A DNA stretch of 64,000 nt from Phycisphaerae bacterium (GTDB lineage Bacteria > Planctomycetota > Phycisphaerae > UBA1845 > CAIVHJ01). The translations under genes were made by a program, and so were the position numbers. The notes under the pieces were generated by a model. That model saw nothing but the letters and a program-made list of their open reading frames with translations. It searched no databases and was not told the DNA's origin. Positions 6,620 through 16,972 of the stretch are shown here, in pieces (positions within the stretch are counted from its first letter, which is position 1; every line of letters starts with the position of its first letter). The stretch is from contig JAJVHX010000016.1 of assembly GCA_022072405.1 (NCBI GenBank), positions 22,729 through 86,728 of the forward strand. The letters are read 5' to 3'.

Positions 6620-9600
6620 CTAACGAACGACGAGATTAACCAGCTTGCCGGGCACGACAATCACCTTGTGAATGGATTTGTCACCCACCGCCAGCAGCAC
6701 CGTCGGATCGTTGCGGACCGCAGTTTCGAGCTGATCGGGTGTGGAATCAACAGGCAATTGTAACCGGGTACGCAGTTTGCCGTTGATCTGCACCGGAATC
6801 TCGATGGTATCGTCGCGGGCGAGTTGGGGATCAAAAGTCGGCCAGGGTTCATAGGCCAGGGTTCGCTGATGGCCCAGCCGTTGCCAGAGCTCTTCCGCAA
6901 TGTGAGGTGCAAAGGGAGCCAGCAGCAGCACGAACGGTTCCAGAATGGCCCGCGGGCGGACCGCGGCGGAAGTCAACTCATTGGTCAGAGTGATCAATTC
7001 GGCGATGGCAGTATTGAATTTAAAACTCTCAATATGGGCTGATACCTTGCCGATGACCTGATGCAACCGGCGCAATAGTGCGAGCGGGGGTTCGACCGGC
7101 TGAACCGCCGGGGATAATTGGTCGGTCTGCTCATCTACGACCAGTCGCCACGCCCGGCTGAGAAAACGGTACAGACCGGGAATGTCGCGCGTGTTCCAGG
7201 GTTTCGAGGCATCGAGCGGGCCCATGTACATCTCATAGAGGCGGAAGGCGTCGGCGCCGAATTCACACAGGATGTCGTCGGGATTGACGATGTTCTTGAG
7301 CGATTTGCTCATTTTGGCGACGATCTGTTGCACCGGTTCGCCGGTGGTTTTGTGAAAAAACTGATTTTCACCGCGTTCTTCCACTTCATCCACGGGCAGG
7401 GTCATGCCGCGCTGATCCTGATAAGCGAACGACAAGATCAGCCCCTGATTGAATAACCGCTGGAAAGGCTCGACCGTGGAGACGTGGCCCAGATCATAAA
7501 GCACCTTGTGCCAGAAGCGAGCATAGAGCAGGTGCAATACCGCGTGTTCGGCGCCGCCGACATATTGATCAACATTCATCCAATATTTTTCAGCCACCGA
7601 GCTCCAGGGCTGCTCGGTATTCTTCGGATCGGTAAAACGCAGGTAATACCAGCAGGAACCGGCCCATTGCGGCATGGTGTTCAGTTCACGGGTATAGGTT
7701 TTTCCATCGCGCTGAACTGCGGCCCATTCTTTAACCCTGCCAAGTGGTGGACGTGGCGGTTCATTCGGGTCATCAGAGGCGTGTGGTTGAAAATTATCCA
7801 TGTGGGGAAGATCGAGCGGAAGTTCCGGTTCATCCAGACCTATCACTTCGCCGTCGGGTCCATGTAGGATCGGAAATGGTTCACCCCAGTAGCGCTGCCG
7901 GCTGAATAACCAGTCCCGCAATTTGTAATTGATGGTTCCCTTCCCCAACCCGTGTGCTTCAAGCCAGGAGGTAATTCGTTGTTTGAATTCGGTAGTGGCA
8001 AGCCCATTAAATTCACCGCTGTTGATCGCCGTTCCTTCGCCGATAAATGCTTCGGATTGCACATCAGCTCCGCCGGCGACGACTTCCACAATTGGCAAAT
8101 TGAATTTTTTCGCGAACGCGTGATCACGTTCATCATGGGCTGGGACGGCCATGATCGCCCCCGTGCCGTATCCCATCAAGACATAGTCGGCGATCCAGAT
8201 CGGAATCGGTTGGCCATTCAATGGATTGATCGCATAGGCGCCGGTAAAGACGCCGGTTTTCTCCTTGGTATCCGCCGTGCGATCGAGATCGGTTTTGTTC
8301 TTCGCCGTCTCAACATATCGCATCACCGCCTGAAGTGATGTTTCCTCCGAGCCGGGGGCTTTAGCCCCCGCGGAGCTGCTTCCAGTGGCAATTCCCAGAT
8401 TTTCTAAACTGCCTTTGCACAACGAATTCACTTGATTTTGAACATAGTTAATTGCCGATTGCGGATCGTGTCGAATCAGTCGTTTGGACCCGGATCGTGT
8501 CCACCACTGTCCTACTGGTTTGCCAAAAGTCTGACTCAGGACACGGGAGCTGTTCCCCTTGAATAGCTGCAGTGCTTCATCCGCTCGTTGTTCACATCGG
8601 CATACAATATGAACGTGATCGTTCATGACAGCGTAAGCCAGCAGGTGGATTCCGTGCCGCTGAGCGACATCCTTGATAGAGCTTTCAACACAATCAGCCT
8701 GTTGCTGAGACAAGCGTACCGGTTCCTCTTTCATGACATTATGGGCGTTGCTATAAAGTTGAGCGTCATCTGCATCGTATGGTTCACCGGGAAGATTATG
8801 AATGACATGTTGATGCTGAGGATGAGGGGTGCGCCCGACAAAACTACGAGGATCGCCCGGTAACCAGGTACCATAGGTGGTCCAAGTCAGTAACCAGGTT
8901 TTAGCGTCAGAGGAAGGTTCGGCCGAAGAGAAGACCCGCGTGGGCTGAAGCCCACGGCTCGGAAGATTTTTCCACGAATCAGGCGTATCTGCGGGCCATT
9001 GAGCAGGGACAATTCTTTCGACCAACGGATGTTCGGGAGCGAGGACCATATAGGTGGCGCCGAACAGCGTATCAGGCCGCGTAGTAAAGACACGGATCAC
9101 TTCATTACTATTGCCCGCCAATTTGAAATCGACTTCCGCACCGTTGCTTTTGCCGACCCAGTTTCGCTGCATGGTCTTGATCGGTTCGGGCCAGTCCACC
9201 TGTTCGATGTCGGACAGCAGCCGTTCGCAATATTTTGTGATGCGCAGCATCCACTGCTTCAATGGCAGGCGGTAGACCGGGTAGTCACCGCGCTCGCTGC
9301 GCCCGTCATTGGTCACTTCCTCGTTGGCGAGTACTGTGCCCAACATCGGGCACCAGTTCACTGGAATCTCGTCCATGTAGGCGAGGCGATGGTTATCGAC
9401 AAGTTGGCGTTTTTCGAATTTGGACAGGTTCTCCCAACTACGCCAGTCCGCACCGGCTGAAGCACGCGGCTCGGATAGAGCGGGGACGATCTGGAGGTTG
9501 GATTCTATTTTCCATTTTCCATTTTCCAATTCGCTGATCAGTTCACTGATGGGTCGTGCTTTGCCAACATAAGATCGACCCTGTTCGTCCTGACCGGTGG

Positions 9601-10087
9601 CAGTGGGATCGAACCAGCTGATAAACAGCTGCAGAAAAATCCATTGTGTCCATTTGTAATAACCCACGTCGGTGGTGGCTAATTCGCGCGACCAGTCATA
9701 GCTGAAGCCCAGTTTCCTGAGTTGCTGTTTGAAGGTGCTGATGGCCCGTTCGGTGGTGATACGCGGGTGGACATTGGTCTGTACGGCGTACTGTTCTGCC
9801 GGCAGGCCGAAGGAATCCCAGCCCATCGGATGCAGCACATTGAATCCGCGCATCCGTTTATATCGGGAGAGGATATCGGTCGCGGTATAACCTTCCGGAT
9901 GGCCGACGTGCAGTCCGCTGCCCGAAGGGTAGGGGAACATATCCAGGACGTAGTATTTGGGTTTGGAGGTATCAAAGTCCGCATCGCCAGGGTTCCCAAT
10001 GTGGAAGGTGGAATGTTGTTCCCAATAATCCTGCCACTTGGGTTCGATAACGGCGGGCTGATAGATGCCGGGCAATTCATTTTTCAT
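6620..10087 (-). CDS. leuS: Leucyl-tRNA synthetase with an embedded REP-associated transposase
   Basis: A 1155-residue ORF, about 200 longer than normal LeuRS. All LeuRS parts are present: [17 protein letters not shown] with the HIGH-type motif, the editing domain [13 protein letters not shown] and [19 protein letters not shown] with its tRNA-editing Asp, the class I core ([20 protein letters not shown]) and an anticodon-binding and C-terminal part. Inside the editing domain, residues about 375-580 are foreign: a Y1 (IS200/RAYT-type) transposase starting [16 protein letters not shown], with HUH motif HVH (~490) and a candidate catalytic Tyr in AINYVQN (~548). REP palindromes bound it on both sides. 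A second, smaller insertion lies at residues ~182-214. The frame is open throughout. Whether the enzyme still charges and edits is unknown. Confidence 0.9.
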   Translation of the reverse strand: MKNELPGIYQPAVIEPKWQDYWEQHSTFHIGNPGDADFDTSKPKYYVLDMFPYPSGSGLHVGHPEGYTATDILSRYKRMRGFNVLHPMGWDSFGLPAEQYAVQTNVHPRITTERAISTFKQQLRKLGFSYDWSRELATTDVGYYKWTQWIFLQLFISWFDPTATGQDEQGRSYVGKARPISELISELENGKWKIESNLQIVPALSEPRASAGADWRSWENLSKFEKRQLVDNHRLAYMDEIPVNWCPMLGTVLANEEVTNDGRSERGDYPVYRLPLKQWMLRITKYCERLLSDIEQVDWPEPIKTMQRNWVGKSNGAEVDFKLAGNSNEVIRVFTTRPDTLFGATYMVLAPEHPLVERIVPAQWPADTPDSWKNLPSRGLQPTRVFSSAEPSSDAKTWLLTWTTYGTWLPGDPRSFVGRTPHPQHQHVIHNLPGEPYDADDAQLYSNAHNVMKEEPVRLSQQQADCVESSIKDVAQRHGIHLLAYAVMNDHVHIVCRCEQRADEALQLFKGNSSRVLSQTFGKPVGQWWTRSGSKRLIRHDPQSAINYVQNQVNSLCKGSLENLGIATGSSSAGAKAPGSEETSLQAVMRYVETAKNKTDLDRTADTKEKTGVFTGAYAINPLNGQPIPIWIADYVLMGYGTGAIMAVPAHDERDHAFAKKFNLPIVEVVAGGADVQSEAFIGEGTAINSGEFNGLATTEFKQRITSWLEAHGLGKGTINYKLRDWLFSRQRYWGEPFPILHGPDGEVIGLDEPELPLDLPHMDNFQPHASDDPNEPPRPPLGRVKEWAAVQRDGKTYTRELNTMPQWAGSCWYYLRFTDPKNTEQPWSSVAEKYWMNVDQYVGGAEHAVLHLLYARFWHKVLYDLGHVSTVEPFQRLFNQGLILSFAYQDQRGMTLPVDEVEERGENQFFHKTTGEPVQQIVAKMSKSLKNIVNPDDILCEFGADAFRLYEMYMGPLDASKPWNTRDIPGLYRFLSRAWRLVVDEQTDQLSPAVQPVEPPLALLRRLHQVIGKVSAHIESFKFNTAIAELITLTNELTSAAVRPRAILEPFVLLLAPFAPHIAEELWQRLGHQRTLAYEPWPTFDPQLARDDTIEIPVQINGKLRTRLQLPVDSTPDQLETAVRNDPTVLLAVGDKSIHKVIVVPGKLVNLVVR
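8347..8962 (-). mobile_element. RAYT transposase unit flanked by inverted REP palindromes, inserted in leuS
   Basis: The insert is bounded by two 18-base palindromes with matching layout: CGGGGGCT-TT-AGCCCCCG at 8353-8370 and CGTGGGCT-GA-AGCCCACG at 8939-8956. Each is extended by a GGCTCGG-type arm, and they point in opposite directions. Between them, on the minus strand, lies a transposase domain of about 185 residues of the 'TYGTWLPGD' Y1 group with HUH (NDHVHIV) and a candidate nucleophile Tyr. Known RAYTs are domesticated IS200-like single-strand transposases that move REP/REPIN repeats. The transposase has no obvious start of its own, because its reading frame is continuous with LeuRS; production as part of the fusion or from an internal start are both possible. 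Confidence 0.85.
9452..9527 (-). repeat. Third REP-like repeat and TTTTCCA tandem repeat inside leuS
   Basis: ACCGGCTGAAGCACGCGGCT at 9452-9471 (continuing CGG) matches the REP half at 8936-8962. Nearby, three copies of a 7-base TTTTCCA-type unit occupy about 9508-9527. Together they encode an extra segment (about residues 182-214) not expected in LeuRS, between the ARPISELI block and DEIPVNWCP. Confidence 0.6.
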
Positions 10088-10561
10088 GTCGGCATTTTAT
10101 ATAAGCCCGGCGATGGTGACAAAATTCCCTTTGCCGGGGTAATGACTGAAAGCGGCCAGAATGATGAGGTCTTAATAGTTGGCAGATGATAAACAGTTCT
10201 GGTTGTAATGGCCGGTATGAGCCAATCGGTTCTGGATTTTATCCAGATTACGGCAATTCCCGATGGTCAATCGTATGGTAGTAGTGGATCTGGAGTTGGC
10301 TGACGTCGGACACCGACAGCCGCTGATCCCAAACCGACCCAGACAGACGGGCTTGGCAACACACTTCAGATCGGGTGAGTTCGGGCGCTTCATTCGGAAC
10401 AGGTCTGATGATCAGCAGGGAGGTTGATCACGTCGGCCGTACTACGGCCTTCAGGTGCCTTTGCGGGGTGGATAAAACTTGGATGGCAGACAGTAAGTCT
10501 GCCGACAGGGGCCAACCCATCTTCTTCGACAGTGTCGAAGGCGATGGGTTTTTGGCTGGTA
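10088..10561. other. Intergenic region with two stem-loops, no gene seen
   Basis: About 470 bases between leuS and the DUF3060-like gene. GGCAGAC at 10485-10491 pairs perfectly with GTCTGCC at 10497-10503. A longer hairpin at 10516-10548 (CCCATC...GATGGG outside, CTTCGACA...TGTCGAAG inside) is followed on the plus strand by five T. It lies just past the stop of the minus-strand gene at 10562 and may end that transcript. Short ORFs here lack coding character. Confidence 0.5.
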
Positions 10562-10981
10562 TTAAAATCCATCCAGTGAATCCGTTGACGCCGGTGCCGA
10601 GGCCGGTGCTTCCGCAGAACCATTCTTGCCTTTCAACAGCGCTTCATCCACATACATGGAACGATCAAAGGTTATTCCCGGTGGGGCGATGATCTGATTA
10701 TGCTGACCGCCGCCGCGAACAGCCCCCAGGGTGGCCCCTGGTTCGATGTAGATCGTATTAGAATTACCGACCAGTGTCAGCGTACTGACCGTCGATCCGG
10801 AGCGAATAGTCAGCGTGTTATTTTCGCCGCGCAGACTGACTGTACCGTTGAACACCTCACTATAGGTTTTACCCGTACCTGAGTATGAATAGTCGGCGTT
10901 GATCAGCCATTGATAACCCACCACGCCAATGGCCAACAGGATCATCATCAAACCACCCAGTTTTTTCAGTTTTCTCAACAT
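10562..10981 (-). CDS. Small membrane-anchored DUF3060-like beta-repeat protein
   Basis: About 139 residues starting at MLRKLKKLGG (an ATG nine bases upstream is also possible). A single N-terminal hydrophobic helix (GLMMILLAIGVVGYQWLI) is followed by an exported domain of short beta repeats: VFNGTVSLRGENNTLTIRSG, STLTLVGNSNTIYIEPG, VRGGGQHNQIIAP. The repeated xNNTLTI/xSNTIYI strands resemble DUF3060 proteins, which have no known activity. The C-terminus is Ala/Ser/Pro-rich. It stands alone with a stem-loop downstream. Confidence 0.6.
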   Translation of the reverse strand: MLRKLKKLGGLMMILLAIGVVGYQWLINADYSYSGTGKTYSEVFNGTVSLRGENNTLTIRSGSTVSTLTLVGNSNTIYIEPGATLGAVRGGGQHNQIIAPPGITFDRSMYVDEALLKGKNGSAEAPASAPASTDSLDGF

Positions 10982-11129
10982 GATCCACACTCCTTATACA
11001 ATCATCTTATCAATGTGTTCGCATGATCGGGCGGTTTATTTCATCGGGCTGAAAAATCGAGTACACCCTCTGAATTGAAACAGGATATTGTCATCTGTAA
11101 AATGTTATATATTAACGAGATATGGAGTA

Positions 11130-12743
11130 TCACGGCGACATGATGGGATTGGATTGATAAACCATGCCCCACTGGTTGTCCGGTTCGGGTAGTGGTTCAT
11201 ATCGATCATGGATGAATTGCATCAAAGGTCTCAAGTCCGCGCTATCCGGCGAAGGAATTCTTGATAATTCGCGATTTACTTCTTCTGCGGAAATCAGAAT
11301 TATTTCGGGTGGATGGGACTGCCAGTCATGCACCATCTGTTCGACCAGAATATTTGACTTGGATCCCAGTTGGGAGATGTTCAGCAGGCTGGTAAATCGT
11401 GAGCCGCTGCGAAATCCCGTGAACCAGTAGAATGCCGGCTGGTAACTCAATGACTGTATTGAGTCGCCAGGTTGCAGGTAATGCTGCAACTGCTGCAGTT
11501 TACCACGCACTTGATACGGATCGGTGTCCATTTGGGAGTTGGTCCAGTTCACCGCGACAGCTCGCCACTGCGCTCGGATTGGAGCGATGAGCATATAAAC
11601 CACCCACAACAGCATGAGGCAGCGTAAGGCACTGCGTTGGAGGTGATTCCAGGCAGCTTGCTCCCGTAGTAATTCGCGTATCGAGCCGACAGCCAGCAGC
11701 AGGAGCGGCGGCAAAGCTGAAATGAAATAGTAGTTGGATTTACCCGGGCTGATGAGAATGAAATAGAGAGCGAAAATCAGCCAGATAGTTGTAACGAGGA
11801 TAGGATGCTGCGTAACTGATTTCATGCTGGAATCATGGAGCGATTGAGGCCGTATCGGGTTTGCAGAATCTGCTGCTTCTGGCGAGGAAATCAATGATCT
11901 GTTGAACCAGCCCAATAATGTTTTGAATAGAAATGCAGCAGCCAGAATGGCAGGCAGGCCCAGCACTGCCAGATGTTCTGACCAGTCAATCCAATGCAGA
12001 CTGGGCGGAAAACCATTCTGTTGACTGTGCAGCCTGGGAAACTCCACGATGGCGATCCAGGCCCAGTGCCCATCGGCCGTGAGTAACAAAATTATTACGG
12101 CGAAACCAAGTGCAATTGCGTAACCTCCCGCGCCGGCGATAATCATCAAAACATGTGGGCGGCGTTTGGGGCGATCGATCAGCAATATTATTAGCAGAGT
12201 AACAAAAATGGCACCGGTCGTCGCCAAGCCGGTTTGCTTGCATAGAAAACTACCCGCCAGTGCCATGCCTGCGACGAAGGCACACCGCAGTCCTGCCCTC
12301 GCCCTAATACATAACTGAAAAAAACGTACGGCAGCCAGATCGAACATGATCAGAAAAGTTTCCGGTCGATTAGTACCTCCCCAGTAGAGTGGATGCAGCA
12401 GGTAGAGAGCAGCAAGTACTGTACCCAGATGTGCAGCTGGATTACCAAACCAATGGGCAGCGACACGATGAAACAGCCATAGGCTGACCATTATGCTTAT
12501 CGTGCACATCAGGGCGACTCCGAAATATTGACCACCACTGATGAGCAAGCCAACATAGTTTATCCAGAAGATCATGGGAGGTTTGTTGTCCCAGACGTCA
12601 CCATACAATTCCTGCCCTTGTCGCATTTGCTCACCGATGTAGGCATAGAGCCAGCGGTCAGCATCATCCTGTCGTAAATGAGCCGTCATCAGCCCGATTA
12701 CTGTAATGGGGAGCAACGCCATGATCAGCAGTAGAATGACCAA
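11130..12743 (-). CDS. Polytopic membrane glycosyltransferase, GT39/ArnT-like
   Basis: A protein of about 537 residues with ten or more hydrophobic helices. Near the N-terminus, after the first helix, RQDDADRWLYAYIGEQMRQGQELYGDVWDNKPP carries the acidic residues and the 'WDxKPP' loop typical of PMT-like transferases, which use lipid-phosphate-linked sugars on the outer membrane face. The soluble C-terminal part (about 420-535) includes a 'YQPAFYWFTGFRSGSRFTS' segment seen in related bacterial proteins. The assigned start is TTG; the frame stays open about 25 codons further with no better start. Acceptor and sugar donor are unknown. No other cell-envelope glycan gene is adjacent. Confidence 0.75.
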   Translation of the reverse strand: MVILLLIMALLPITVIGLMTAHLRQDDADRWLYAYIGEQMRQGQELYGDVWDNKPPMIFWINYVGLLISGGQYFGVALMCTISIMVSLWLFHRVAAHWFGNPAAHLGTVLAALYLLHPLYWGGTNRPETFLIMFDLAAVRFFQLCIRARAGLRCAFVAGMALAGSFLCKQTGLATTGAIFVTLLIILLIDRPKRRPHVLMIIAGAGGYAIALGFAVIILLLTADGHWAWIAIVEFPRLHSQQNGFPPSLHWIDWSEHLAVLGLPAILAAAFLFKTLLGWFNRSLISSPEAADSANPIRPQSLHDSSMKSVTQHPILVTTIWLIFALYFILISPGKSNYYFISALPPLLLLAVGSIRELLREQAAWNHLQRSALRCLMLLWVVYMLIAPIRAQWRAVAVNWTNSQMDTDPYQVRGKLQQLQHYLQPGDSIQSLSYQPAFYWFTGFRSGSRFTSLLNISQLGSKSNILVEQMVHDWQSHPPEIILISAEEVNRELSRIPSPDSADLRPLMQFIHDRYEPLPEPDNQWGMVYQSNPIMSP

Positions 12744-13264
12744 CGATTTGCGGTGGGGATGTTGATTCGGTTGAATAGTGATCGTTTTGAATCCTGACGC
12801 AATTCCAATGATCCAGGTTCATGAATCTGATGTTGAGCACTGCTTAGTCTAGCCAGCAGTGGATGGATGAGCGAAGAGATTAGGGTTATTTTTTAACAGA
12901 TGTATTGACAAGTAGGAATTGTCGGCAAAAAATAGTATGGAAAGCCAGCCTTGACGCTACCGACGAAATGAATGTTAGATAATCAAAAATATAACTCTCC
13001 CATAATCTTATGTGATGGGATGTTACTCCAGACCCTGTACCAGGTGTCCGTTGTGACTCAATGCCAAGAATGAATTAAAAGTTCCTAATGTAGCGGGTGT
13101 CGGGCGAGTAATGAAATGGTCATAAGGAGTTTTCCGGCTGAAGTTCTGGAAACGACCTTTACGCTGTCGTGAAATTACAGCATACTGAGGCAGATTTGTG
13201 GCGTCTGGTCGTCCTGCATGGAACTCGCCACCACCCCTGATCACCATCCAGCAAGGAGTTGTAC
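12744..13264. other. Long intergenic region upstream of the pilM operon
   Basis: About 520 bases separate the glycosyltransferase start from pilM, so divergent promoters are expected here. TTGACA at 12905-12910 is followed 17 bases later only by the weak AAAAAT. No reliable ORF or RNA gene is visible. Confidence 0.4.
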
Positions 13265-15328
13265 ATGGCCAAAGCCAAATCGGTGTGGGGCATTGATGTC
13301 GGCCATTGTGCCTTAAAGGCCATCAAGCTGACCCGCACACCCGATGGCGAATTGGAAGTCGCCGCACTGGATTACATTGAACATGCGAAAATTCTTTCGC
13401 AGCCCGATGCCAATCCACCGGAATTGATTGCCGAGTCGCTGGAAAAATTTCTTTCTCGCAATGACATTACTCAGGATGGCGTGGCGCTGGGAGTGCCGGG
13501 ACAGCATACGCTGGCCCGCTTCAGCAAGCTGCCGCCGGTCGATCCCAAGAAAATACCCGATATCGTCCGCTTTGAAGCCAACCAACAGATTCCCTTTGAT
13601 ATTGATGAAGTAGTCTGGGACTACCAGACCTTCAGCGAGCCGGACAGCCCGGAAATCGAAGTAGGCATCTTCGCCATGAAGCGCGAACTGCTCCACGAAC
13701 ATCTGGCCCATTTTACCGATGCCGGGATCGAGCCGATCCTGGTGCAGGCATCGCCATTAGCTGCTTATGATGCCATGTACGTGGATGATCATCTGGGGCA
13801 GGAAACCTCGGTGCTGGTCGATATTGGAGCAGATAATACGGATCTGCTGTTTACCGATCGTGTCCGGATCTGGACGCGAACCTTGCCGATCGGTGGTAAC
13901 ACCTTCACCGATGCACTGGCGACAGGTTTCAAGCTGTCATTTTCCAAGGCGGAAAACCTGAAGCGCCAGGCGGCCTCCAGCAAATATGCCCGCCAGATAT
14001 TTCAGACCATGCGGCCAATTTTTGCGGATCTGGTCAGTGAAATTCAGCGCTCCATCGGTTTTTACACCTCCACACACCGCGATGCCAAAATTGAACGGCT
14101 CATCGGGTTGGGGGATGCCTTCAAGTTGCCTGGGTTGCTGAAATATCTGCAACAAAATCTGGATCTGCCGGTCGTCCGACCGGAGCTGTTCAGCAAGGTG
14201 AAATGGGCCAGCGGCGTCAACAAGGATGAGGAACACGAACTGGCGTTCGCGGTGGCCTATGGACTGGCGGCGGCAGGTCTGGGCCATGGGATGATGAAGA
14301 ATAATCTGCTGCCGCCGGAAGTGGCCCGTCAGGTCCTTTGGCGCAAGAAGAAGCCCTGGTTCGCCGCCACGGCTGCCTGTGTACTCCTTTCCGCAGGGCT
14401 GGTCTGGTATCGCTACAGCGCGGACATGGGCACGCTGGGCGGCAGCAATGAGGCGGCGAATACGACCGTCAGCCTGTCAGAGGCGGATAACATCTTCAAG
14501 AACGGTTTACCGCGTTCGATGAACCCCCGGGAATATTCCTACAAGGTAGCCAAAACGGCAGAAGTCTTTAAGAGCGAGCAGGGTCGCCTGGCGAATGAAG
14601 GTCAGGAAGAGAAGCAAGAACTCGATGATATTCTGTCCCTGCTGGAATTAAAGGTGCTCTATCCAGCTATCATGGATGCCGTGCATCAGGCACTGCCCCC
14701 GCCCCCAACACAACTGGCAACCACGACGAGCGGTGTGGAATACGTTGATCAGATCATTAAAGCAGGCGAGCTATTGGAGCGAGCCAAGCGCGAAGAAATA
14801 TTCATTGACCGCTACAGCAGTCAGTTTTCAGACAATGTTCTGGCGGAGGATTATCGTCCGGAGGGCATGGATGATGGCCCGCTCTTTGATTTTTATTCCG
14901 AGCAGGGCGCGGAAGGTTTCATCATCACGCTTTATTGCCGCACGCCTAACCAGGACAAAGGTAAGTTCGTGGATAAGCCCGGCGGATTTATTCAGAATCT
15001 CAAATTATCCGGCCAGCAGCCTGACCAGGGATTTTACTTTGACGGGGTGCGGCTGATCAGCGGGGCCAGTAAGGGCGGTTCTTCATCAGCCAAGCCGGCG
15101 GGCGGATTGCCCGTGGGTGGCAAACCGGCTGGTGGCGCGCCAGAAGGTGGTGGAGCGGGTTCAGGTACTTCGCTGGGGGGTCGTGATCCTCTGACTTTGG
15201 AAGAGATCAAGGAAGACTGGGAGTTCGTTGTCAAACTCGCGGTAGTGATTGGTGAGCTGCCCAAGGATAAAACACCTGGAACACCGGCGAAATCCGGACG
15301 TCGACCAACAGGTGGTGGAAATCGTTGA
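13265..15328 (+). CDS. pilM: Type IV pilus assembly protein PilM, actin-like ATPase, with extended C-terminus
   Basis: 687 residues from ATG 13265, chosen because AAGGAG at 13253-13258 is well spaced and the protein then begins MAKAKSVWGIDVG, the phosphate-1 motif of PilM/FtsA-like proteins. Actin-fold motifs continue with VGIFAMKRELL, VLVDIGADNTDLLF and GLGDAFKLPGLLKYL up to about residue 350. A transmembrane helix follows (about 363-383, PWFAATAACVLLSAGLVWY), then a periplasmic part of about 300 residues and a Gly/Pro-rich low-complexity stretch. Normal PilM is about 350 residues, so this looks like PilM fused to a membrane PilN/GspL-like part. It heads an operon ending in a secretin. Confidence 0.85.
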   Translation: MAKAKSVWGIDVGHCALKAIKLTRTPDGELEVAALDYIEHAKILSQPDANPPELIAESLEKFLSRNDITQDGVALGVPGQHTLARFSKLPPVDPKKIPDIVRFEANQQIPFDIDEVVWDYQTFSEPDSPEIEVGIFAMKRELLHEHLAHFTDAGIEPILVQASPLAAYDAMYVDDHLGQETSVLVDIGADNTDLLFTDRVRIWTRTLPIGGNTFTDALATGFKLSFSKAENLKRQAASSKYARQIFQTMRPIFADLVSEIQRSIGFYTSTHRDAKIERLIGLGDAFKLPGLLKYLQQNLDLPVVRPELFSKVKWASGVNKDEEHELAFAVAYGLAAAGLGHGMMKNNLLPPEVARQVLWRKKKPWFAATAACVLLSAGLVWYRYSADMGTLGGSNEAANTTVSLSEADNIFKNGLPRSMNPREYSYKVAKTAEVFKSEQGRLANEGQEEKQELDDILSLLELKVLYPAIMDAVHQALPPPPTQLATTTSGVEYVDQIIKAGELLERAKREEIFIDRYSSQFSDNVLAEDYRPEGMDDGPLFDFYSEQGAEGFIITLYCRTPNQDKGKFVDKPGGFIQNLKLSGQQPDQGFYFDGVRLISGASKGGSSSAKPAGGLPVGGKPAGGAPEGGGAGSGTSLGGRDPLTLEEIKEDWEFVVKLAVVIGELPKDKTPGTPAKSGRRPTGGGNR

Positions 15329-15375
15329 GTGCTTAATGCAGGCTGGACTCATACGCGTTAACGAAGGATGCGGAT

Positions 15376-16902
15376 ATGGATTTTGTTAAGAAACAAGCAT
15401 TTTTCCTGGGGTGCGGCGTAGCGGCCCTGGCGGGCGTGGGCCTCCTGTTGTGGGGCATGTCCAAAATGTCCGTGGTCCAGACAGAGATGCAGAATGTCGC
15501 CGGACTGGATCAGCAGCTCAGCGGCATGACTCGTGGCGGCGAGGGTGGAGGACCGGCGAATCCTCGAGCCATCGAAAAGGAAAAAGAGCGGATCGAACGG
15601 GTCAAGAGCAACTATGACCAGGTGATGAATCTCTTCAGCCAGACCCGCAAATTTTCGCCGCTGCTCGAAGGGGTTCTACCCGAAGCACCCAATACTCCGG
15701 AAGGCCGACAAAGTCGTTATGAATTTCAGACCCGCTACATTGTGGCGATGAATGAGCTGCTGAAAATCCTCAACGCCGGCCAGCCGCCGACGCGCGAAGA
15801 AATTGATGACACCCGAGATTACTTAAAGAAAAAGGCATTGCAGGCGAGCCAATTTGGTACCGGTGATACTGCACCCAAGGCGGGGGAGACACCGCCGCCA
15901 TCCGGCAGTCCGGGCGGAAGAACCAATGCAGGTGAAGGGCAGGTGGTAATGCCTCCGATCAACGGACCGGAGAGCGCAGCTGCCTACTGGAAGTCACTGG
16001 AAGAGCGTGCCAAAACCGATGCCCATATTCTCAAGAGTATCAGCAAAGCCAAGAGCATGTTCTGTTATGCCCAGGTAGGGCCGGGCGGCAGTTTTGAATT
16101 GCATGAAATATACAAAGTTTCCTCCACCACCACACAACCGCCGGCGTCGGGAGCAATCTGGCTGGCTCAGTTCTGGTATTGGGTACAAGAAGATCTGGTG
16201 CGGGCACTAGCTGCGGTCAATAACCAGGCGGCGAACGAATTGACGGCCAGGAGCATCGATCCCTGGGTCGGTAATCTACCGGTCAAAGATGTGCTCAGCA
16301 TTCGGATCAGTGATTATCTTTTTGAAAATTCAGGGAAAAGCAGCGGAACGCGAGTGCAATCCGACATCTTACCCAGCAATGACCCGGCCGATATCTTTAC
16401 GAATCGCGCCTCGCAACCACTGTACACTGCTGTTAATGTCGCTTTAGTGCTGGTTGTGGAACAGACGCAGCTGCCGAGAGTGTTGGAAGAATTATGCAAT
16501 AATCGCTTCAATGTCATTACCAATGTCAGCTACGAGGCGTTGCCACTGGATACGGATTTCCGGGACAAGATTTACGGTCCGGATCCAGTGATCAAAGTGC
16601 GGATTGACCTGCAGTCCTACCTTTATAATGCGGATGAATTTGTTCTGCTGATGCCCGAGGCTGTCCGGCAGGAGTTACGCATTCCTCCGCAACGGATCGA
16701 AGCGTTACATGCGAAAGCTGGAACTCCACCGCCATCCGCATCGGGGGATGCTGGCGCCCCGCCGAGTGATCTACCTCCGACGGGCGAAGAGCCACCACCC
16801 CCATCGGATCGTGATGAACGCCCGCCGGACGATCAGGGTACACCGGAGGATGGTGGATTACCCCCGCCCGATCCGGATCGGGGACGTGATGATCGCGGCT
16901 AA
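15376..16902 (+). CDS. Inner-membrane protein of the pilM-secretin operon, unrecognised
   Basis: 508 residues. A short cytoplasmic start and one transmembrane helix (about 8-28, FFLGCGVAALAGVGLLLWGM) are followed by a charged region with coiled-coil character (RAIEKEKERIERVKSNYDQVMNLF) and a large periplasmic domain. The C-terminal ~70 residues are Pro/Asp/Gly-rich. The topology equals that of PilN/PilO or GspL/GspM proteins, which link the cytoplasmic ATPase complex to the secretin. Position between pilM and the secretin supports that role, but I see no sequence match to those families. Gap to pilM is 47 bases, with a GAAGGA site before the ATG. Confidence 0.6.
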   Translation: MDFVKKQAFFLGCGVAALAGVGLLLWGMSKMSVVQTEMQNVAGLDQQLSGMTRGGEGGGPANPRAIEKEKERIERVKSNYDQVMNLFSQTRKFSPLLEGVLPEAPNTPEGRQSRYEFQTRYIVAMNELLKILNAGQPPTREEIDDTRDYLKKKALQASQFGTGDTAPKAGETPPPSGSPGGRTNAGEGQVVMPPINGPESAAAYWKSLEERAKTDAHILKSISKAKSMFCYAQVGPGGSFELHEIYKVSSTTTQPPASGAIWLAQFWYWVQEDLVRALAAVNNQAANELTARSIDPWVGNLPVKDVLSIRISDYLFENSGKSSGTRVQSDILPSNDPADIFTNRASQPLYTAVNVALVLVVEQTQLPRVLEELCNNRFNVITNVSYEALPLDTDFRDKIYGPDPVIKVRIDLQSYLYNADEFVLLMPEAVRQELRIPPQRIEALHAKAGTPPPSASGDAGAPPSDLPPTGEEPPPPSDRDERPPDDQGTPEDGGLPPPDPDRGRDDRG

Positions 16903-16972
16903 TCAGATTTTTTGTGATGGTATTTTGCGCACAGGGTAAGCCCTCTACGCTGTTTTCCGGAGATCAAGTGCT

